From an uncultured Collinsella sp. (lineage in GTDB: Bacteria > Actinomycetota > Coriobacteriia > Coriobacteriales > Coriobacteriaceae): a stretch of DNA of 10,647 nucleotides. Positions 7,301-10,647 of this stretch are shown here, in pieces. A program made the position numbers and the translations under genes. Numbering within the stretch: the first letter of the stretch is position 1; each line of letters begins with the position of its first letter. Where the stretch lies: the NCBI GenBank assembly GCA_934654515.1, contig CAKUGA010000042.1:1-10647 (forward strand), in the 5' to 3' direction. Under the pieces are notes generated by a model. That model saw nothing but the letters and a program-made list of their open reading frames with translations, ran no database searches and was not told the origin of the DNA.

Positions 7301-9156
7301 TGGCAGACGAGACCAAGACTCAGATTCCCAAGCCCACCCGTCAGCGTGGCCCCATGGGTCGCATGGGCGGCATGGGCCGCGGCGAAAAAGCCAAGGACTT
7401 TAAGGGCACCATGAGGCAGCTGCTCGGTTATATCGGCCAGCACAAGGCTGCCGTGTTCGTCGCCGTCGCTTTTGCCGTGTGCTCGGTCATCTTTAATATC
7501 GTGGGACCCAAGGTGCTTGGTCAGGTTACGACCAAGCTGTTCGAGGGCCTGGTCGCCAAGGTCAACGGCACCGGCGATGTCGACTTTGACTGGATCGCCA
7601 AGACGCTCGGCTTTTTACTCTGCCTGTACCTGGCGAGCTCTGCCTGCAGCCTGATCCAGGGCTGGCTCATGACCGGCGTCACGCAAAAGATCTGCTACCG
7701 CATGCGCAAGGAGATCGCCGCCAAGATCGCCGTCGTGCCGATGAGCTACTTCAACGGTCACAGCAAGGGTGACGTGCTCAGCCGCATCACCAACGATGTC
7801 GATACGCTGGGCCAGTCGCTCAACCAGAGCGTGACGCAGCTCATCACGTCGGTGACGCAGATTATCGGCGTGCTCGTCATGATGCTGTCGATCAGTCTGC
7901 CGCTTACCGGCGTCACCGTGCTCACGCTGCCGGCTGCCGCGATTATCCTGACCGTGATGATTCACTTCTCGCAGCCGTACTTCCGCGAGCAACAGCAAGT
8001 CCTGGGCGCCGTCAACGGCATTATCGAGGAGGACTTTGCCGGCCAGAACGTTATTCAGGTGTTCGACCGCGCCGAAGCCTCAATCGAGGAGTTCGACCGT
8101 CAAAACGACCGCCTCTTTATTAGCGGCTGGCGCTCGCAGTTCCTGTCGGGCCTGATGATGCCGCTTATGAGTCTGGTGGGCAACATGGGCTACGTGGGCG
8201 TCGTCGTGGTAGGCGCGCAGCTCGCGCTGACCGGCAATGCCACGCCCGGCGACATCCAGAGCTTTATCCAGTACGTTCGCAACTTTACGCAGCCGGTGCA
8301 GCAGCTGGGCAACGTGAGCAACACGATGCAGTCGATGGCCGCCGCCACCGAGCGCGTGTTTGAGTTCCTGGCCGCGCCCGAGGAGGGGCAGAAGGCCGAC
8401 GCGCAGATTCCCGAGAAGCGCCCCGGCCACGTGGAGTTCGACCATGTCAAGTTTGGCTACACGCCCGACAAGACCATCATCCACGACTTTAGCTGCGAGG
8501 CGCAGCCCGGCCAAACCATTGCCATCGTCGGCCCCACCGGCGCCGGCAAGACCACGCTCATTAAGCTGCTGCAGCGCTTTTACGATGTGGACGGCGGTTC
8601 GCTGCGCGTCGAGGGCGTCGACGTGCGCGACTGGGACCGCGCGGCGCTGCGCGGCGAGTTTGCCATGGTGCTGCAGGACACCTGGCTGTTTAACGGCACC
8701 ATCCGCGAGAACATCCGCTACGGACGCCCCGATGCGACCGACGCCGAGGTCGAGGCCGCCGCACGCGCCGCACGCTGCGACCACTTTATCCATACGCTCG
8801 CCGGCGGCTACGACTTTATGATCAATGAGGAGGGCACCAACCTGTCGCAGGGCCAGCGCCAGCTCGTGACCATCGCCCGCGCCATTTTGGCCGACCGCCC
8901 GGCGCTGATTTTGGACGAGGCGACCTCCAACGTCGATACCCGCACCGAGGAGCTCATCCAGCGCGCCATGGATGCGCTGATGCAGGGCCGCACGAGCTTT
9001 GTCATCGCGCATCGCCTGTCCACGATCCGCAACGCCGACGTAATCTTGGTGATCCGCGACGGCGACATCGTCGAGAAGGGCACACACGACGAACTGCTCG
9101 CCCAGGGCGGCTTCTACGCGGACCTGTACAACTCGCAGTTCGACGAGGCGGCGTAG
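7300..9156 (+). CDS. ABC exporter half-transporter, catalytic partner
   Basis: The 618-residue protein is the second exporter half. After a Gly/Met/Arg-rich cytoplasmic N-terminus (about 1-35, with MGRMGGMGRG) come six membrane helices, the first near 48-70 and the fifth near 286-312, then the ATPase. Motifs are Walker A GPTGAGKTT (411-419), Q-loop Gln459, signature LSQGQ (515-519, with Gln in place of the first Gly), Walker B LILDE with catalytic Glu540, and switch His571 (IAHRLSTI). Its normal Glu and His with an altered signature complement the upstream subunit: the degenerate site would combine the first subunit's Walker motifs with this LSQGQ, while the active site uses this Walker B and the first subunit's VSGGQ. 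The start ATG overlaps the previous TAA, and AAGGAGG lies nine nt upstream, so the two are translationally coupled at near 1:1. It is the last gene of the operon. Confidence 0.95.
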   Translation: MADETKTQIPKPTRQRGPMGRMGGMGRGEKAKDFKGTMRQLLGYIGQHKAAVFVAVAFAVCSVIFNIVGPKVLGQVTTKLFEGLVAKVNGTGDVDFDWIAKTLGFLLCLYLASSACSLIQGWLMTGVTQKICYRMRKEIAAKIAVVPMSYFNGHSKGDVLSRITNDVDTLGQSLNQSVTQLITSVTQIIGVLVMMLSISLPLTGVTVLTLPAAAIILTVMIHFSQPYFREQQQVLGAVNGIIEEDFAGQNVIQVFDRAEASIEEFDRQNDRLFISGWRSQFLSGLMMPLMSLVGNMGYVGVVVVGAQLALTGNATPGDIQSFIQYVRNFTQPVQQLGNVSNTMQSMAAATERVFEFLAAPEEGQKADAQIPEKRPGHVEFDHVKFGYTPDKTIIHDFSCEAQPGQTIAIVGPTGAGKTTLIKLLQRFYDVDGGSLRVEGVDVRDWDRAALRGEFAMVLQDTWLFNGTIRENIRYGRPDATDAEVEAAARAARCDHFIHTLAGGYDFMINEEGTNLSQGQRQLVTIARAILADRPALILDEATSNVDTRTEELIQRAMDALMQGRTSFVIAHRLSTIRNADVILVIRDGDIVEKGTHDELLAQGGFYADLYNSQFDEAA

Positions 9157-9186
9157 GGCCAACGCCGATCGGCTTTATATGCTTTC

Positions 9187-9220
9187 GAACGGGGACGTAG
9201 GAATGTCTGCGCCCCCGTTC
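9187..9220 (+). terminator. Probable terminator of the MarR-ABC operon
   Basis: GAACGGGG (9187-9194) pairs with CCCCGTTC (9213-9220) to give an 8-bp stem with an 18-nt loop, 30 nt after the stop codon of the second exporter gene. TTGTGT follows, a weak U-tract. Position and stem support a terminator, though the long loop and poor tract make it a modest one. Confidence 0.55.
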
Positions 9221-9277
9221 TTGTGTCCTGCGACCTTCGCGCTACCTGTTTGAGACCCGACTGGCGAACTTTCCCAT

Positions 9278-9518
9278 ACCCCGTGGTCAAAAAACGGCAA
9301 ATATGAGTACTGTTACCTTTTTAGTCGCAGCGAAAACTGCCTCAGATGGGCCCCTTAGGGCTTTTATACGCTCTCAAAGTGACCGAAGCCCTCGATATCG
9401 AGGTAGTGTGCGTCGATTTTAGTGAACATATTTTACCTTTATGTCTATTATCTTTTGAGTTCGATATGATACCTTGTTTGCAACAGTACTCATATTTGGC
9501 ATTTTTTGCCCACGAGGT
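9278..9518. mobile_element. MITE-like 241-bp element with 37-bp terminal inverted repeats
   Basis: The left end (9278-9314) and the reverse complement of the right end (9482-9518) match at 33 of 37 positions, including an uninterrupted 17-bp core, CAAATATGAGTACTGTT (9298-9314 and 9482-9498). Similarity may run a few bases further out if one gap is allowed. The interior is AT-richer than its surroundings and carries its own inverted repeats, AGGGCTT/AAGCCCT (9357-9363 and 9386-9392) and the perfect palindrome CCTCGATATCGAGG (9390-9403). There is no coding capacity for a transposase, which fits a non-autonomous miniature element. I found no clear target-site duplication, so it could instead be two inverted copies of a shorter dispersed repeat. 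Confidence 0.55.
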
Positions 9519-9597
9519 CTCGAAAGAGTCTGAGAACGGACGCTTCGGCGGCAGGAAGGCCGTCCCCCTAAGGCGAACGTCGTCATTCGCCCAGATA

Positions 9598-9636
9598 AAA
9601 CCTGCCAAAATAAACCTGTCCCTTTTCGGCAGGTTT
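9598..9636. promoter_or_regulatory. Mutually exclusive hairpins upstream of the DAHP synthase promoter
   Basis: AAACCTGCC (9598-9606) and AAACCTGTC (9612-9620) are near-direct repeats, and both can pair with GGCAGGTTT (9628-9636). The nearer pairing is 9 bp (one G-U) with a 7-nt loop; the farther is a perfect 9 bp with a 21-nt loop. Only one can form at a time. On the minus strand the outer hairpin is followed by TTAT, terminator-like. The cluster ends 3 nt before the -35 of the predicted promoter, so it acts on the DAHP synthase RNA only if transcription starts further upstream. Confidence 0.45.
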
Positions 9637-9639
9637 CGC

Positions 9640-9668
9640 TTGCACTTTAGCGTGCGACAGCGGATAAT
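9640..9668 (+). promoter_or_regulatory. Sigma-70 type promoter of the DAHP synthase gene
   Basis: TTGCAC (9640-9645), a 17-nt spacer and GATAAT (9663-9668) make a good housekeeping promoter. Transcription would begin near 9675, giving a leader of roughly 47 nt with no room for an attenuator. GAGGAGG at 9709-9715 then serves as ribosome site. Confidence 0.65.
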
Positions 9669-9721
9669 GCCGGACACTCGACAATACGCTCATTGCTCTC
9701 TATAGATTGAGGAGGCCCCGC

Positions 9722-10647
9722 ATGGCCATGGAATTCAAACGTAGGCTGCCGATCCCCATGGAGATCCGCGAGGAAATGCTGCTTTCGGCCGAACTCACCG
9801 CCAAAAAGCAGGCATTCGACGCCGAGGTCGCTAAGGTCTTTACCGGCGAAGATGCACGCAAGGTGCTTATCATCGGCCCGTGCTCTGCCGACCGCGAAGA
9901 TTCGGTACTCGAGTACATGAACCGCCTGGCCAAGGTCGCCGAGGAAGTCAAAGACAAGCTCATCATCATCCCGCGCGTCTACACCAACAAGCCGCGCACC
10001 AAGGGCACCGGCTACAAGGGCCTTCTGCACAACCCCGATCCCGAGGCGCCGGACGACCTGCTCGAGGGCGTTAAGGCCATCCGCCACATGCACCTGCGCG
10101 TCATCGAGGAGACTGGCTTCTTCACCGCCGATGAGATGCTCTACCCCTCTAACTATCAGTACCTCGTTGACCTGCTGAGCTACGTCGCCGTTGGCGCACG
10201 CTCGGTCGAGAACCAGGAACACCGTCTGGTGTCGAGCGGTATTTCGGTGCCCGTGGGCATGAAGAACCCCACCGCCGGTTCTACCACCGTCATGCTTAAC
10301 TCCATTTACGCTGCTCAGGCCCACCAGAGCTTTATCTTCCGTAACTGGGAGGTCGAGTGCGACGGCAACCCGCTCGCACACGCCGTCATGCGTGGCTACA
10401 TCGGTCTCGACGGTCGCACCTACCCCAACTACCACTACGAGCACCTGGAGCGCCTGGCCGAGCGCTATACCGAGCATGCCGGCTACGCCAACCCGGCGGC
10501 GGTCATCGACTGCAACCACGACAACTCGGGCAAGCGCCCGCTGGAGCAGTACCGCATTTGCAAGGAGGTGCTCGACAGCTGCCGCCGCAACGAGTCCATC
10601 TCCAAGCTGGTCAAGGGCTTTATGATCGAGTCCTACCTGGAAGACGG
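9722..10647 (+). CDS. 3-deoxy-7-phosphoheptulonate (DAHP) synthase, class I, 3' end cut by window edge
   Basis: DAHP synthase condenses phosphoenolpyruvate with erythrose 4-phosphate, the first step of the shikimate route to Trp, Tyr and Phe. The frame gives 308 residues to the right edge, out of a usual 340-350. Family landmarks are IIGPCSAD with Cys54, RVYTNKPRTKGTGYKG with the KPRT motif at 90-93, KNPTAGS, DCNHDNSGK with His266, and GFMIESYLEDG with Glu303. Cys54, His266 and Glu303 line up with metal ligands Cys61, His268 and Glu302 of E. coli AroG; the fourth ligand, an Asp, is outside the window. The ATG at 9722 is chosen because GAGGAGG lies six nt upstream; Met3 would be 12 nt away. 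Which aromatic amino acid inhibits it cannot be told, so no aroF/G/H symbol is given. No other aro gene is visible. Confidence 0.95.
   Translation, partial: MAMEFKRRLPIPMEIREEMLLSAELTAKKQAFDAEVAKVFTGEDARKVLIIGPCSADREDSVLEYMNRLAKVAEEVKDKLIIIPRVYTNKPRTKGTGYKGLLHNPDPEAPDDLLEGVKAIRHMHLRVIEETGFFTADEMLYPSNYQYLVDLLSYVAVGARSVENQEHRLVSSGISVPVGMKNPTAGSTTVMLNSIYAAQAHQSFIFRNWEVECDGNPLAHAVMRGYIGLDGRTYPNYHYEHLERLAERYTEHAGYANPAAVIDCNHDNSGKRPLEQYRICKEVLDSCRRNESISKLVKGFMIESYLED

Larger units (their letters stand above)
9157..9721. other. Long intergenic region before the DAHP synthase gene
   Basis: These 565 nt hold no convincing gene. In order they carry a hairpin after the exporter operon, a 241-bp inverted-repeat element of lower GC, several small hairpins (GGCGAA at 9572-9577 with TTCGCC at 9586-9591, then the cluster at 9598-9636), and the promoter and ribosome site of the DAHP synthase. 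Open frames of 111-119 codons cross it on both strands, but neither has a ribosome site, and their composition follows the repeats. Confidence 0.6.

Noticed and set aside
8080-9162. 360-codon minus-strand frame opposite the second ABC exporter gene
   Set aside because: Antisense shadow of the well-supported ATPase domain with the same low-information composition.
9342-9705. Overlapping small open frames on both strands (111 and 119 codons) in the intergenic region
   Set aside because: Both are made of the inverted-repeat element and hairpins, lack Shine-Dalgarno sequences, and show no recognisable domain.

Overview
The window looks like a chromosomal segment of a Coriobacteriia gut actinobacterium, most likely Collinsella or a close relative. 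Coding regions are GC-rich (about 60% by eye) with strong C/G third positions. Genes carry clear Shine-Dalgarno sites, some start at GTG, and the content is anaerobic (pyruvate formate-lyase). The genus is an inference from style and gene content; no marker gene is present.

Layout. Positions 1-1751 (minus) hold most of pflB, pyruvate formate-lyase, cut by the left edge before its glycyl-radical C-terminus. Positions 1752-2322 are non-coding: a long pflB leader with repeated ATAACATA motifs, then an inverted pair of a 33-bp palindromic repeat, then a strong hairpin that ends the next operon. Positions 2323-4197 (minus) are a two-gene unit, a short-chain dehydrogenase followed by a KdgT-type 2-keto-3-deoxygluconate permease. 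A LacI-type operator-like palindrome overlaps its probable promoter. Positions 4198-4484 are a divergent control region with a third copy of the 33-bp repeat. Positions 4485-9156 (plus) are a tightly coupled three-gene operon: a MarR regulator and two ABC exporter half-transporters, with start/stop overlaps at both junctions. Positions 9157-9721 are non-coding and hold a terminator hairpin, a 241-bp AT-richer element with 37-bp terminal inverted repeats (MITE-like), a hairpin cluster and a good sigma-70 promoter. From 9722 to the right edge (plus) lies a class I DAHP synthase, the first enzyme of the shikimate pathway, lacking its last few dozen residues.

How the genes work together. The MarR protein probably controls the exporter pair that follows it. 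The pair has the hallmarks of a heterodimeric exporter with one degenerate ATP site: Asp and Gln replace the catalytic Glu and switch His in the first subunit, and LSQGQ replaces LSGGQ in the second. The SDR and permease probably serve uptake and redox conversion of a sugar acid. PflB makes acetyl-CoA and formate from pyruvate during fermentation. The DAHP synthase is a separate biosynthetic gene.

No clearly new multi-gene system is visible. The least explained material is the intergenic repeats: the 33-bp palindrome (three copies), the 241-bp inverted-repeat element, and a set of mutually exclusive hairpins before the DAHP synthase promoter.
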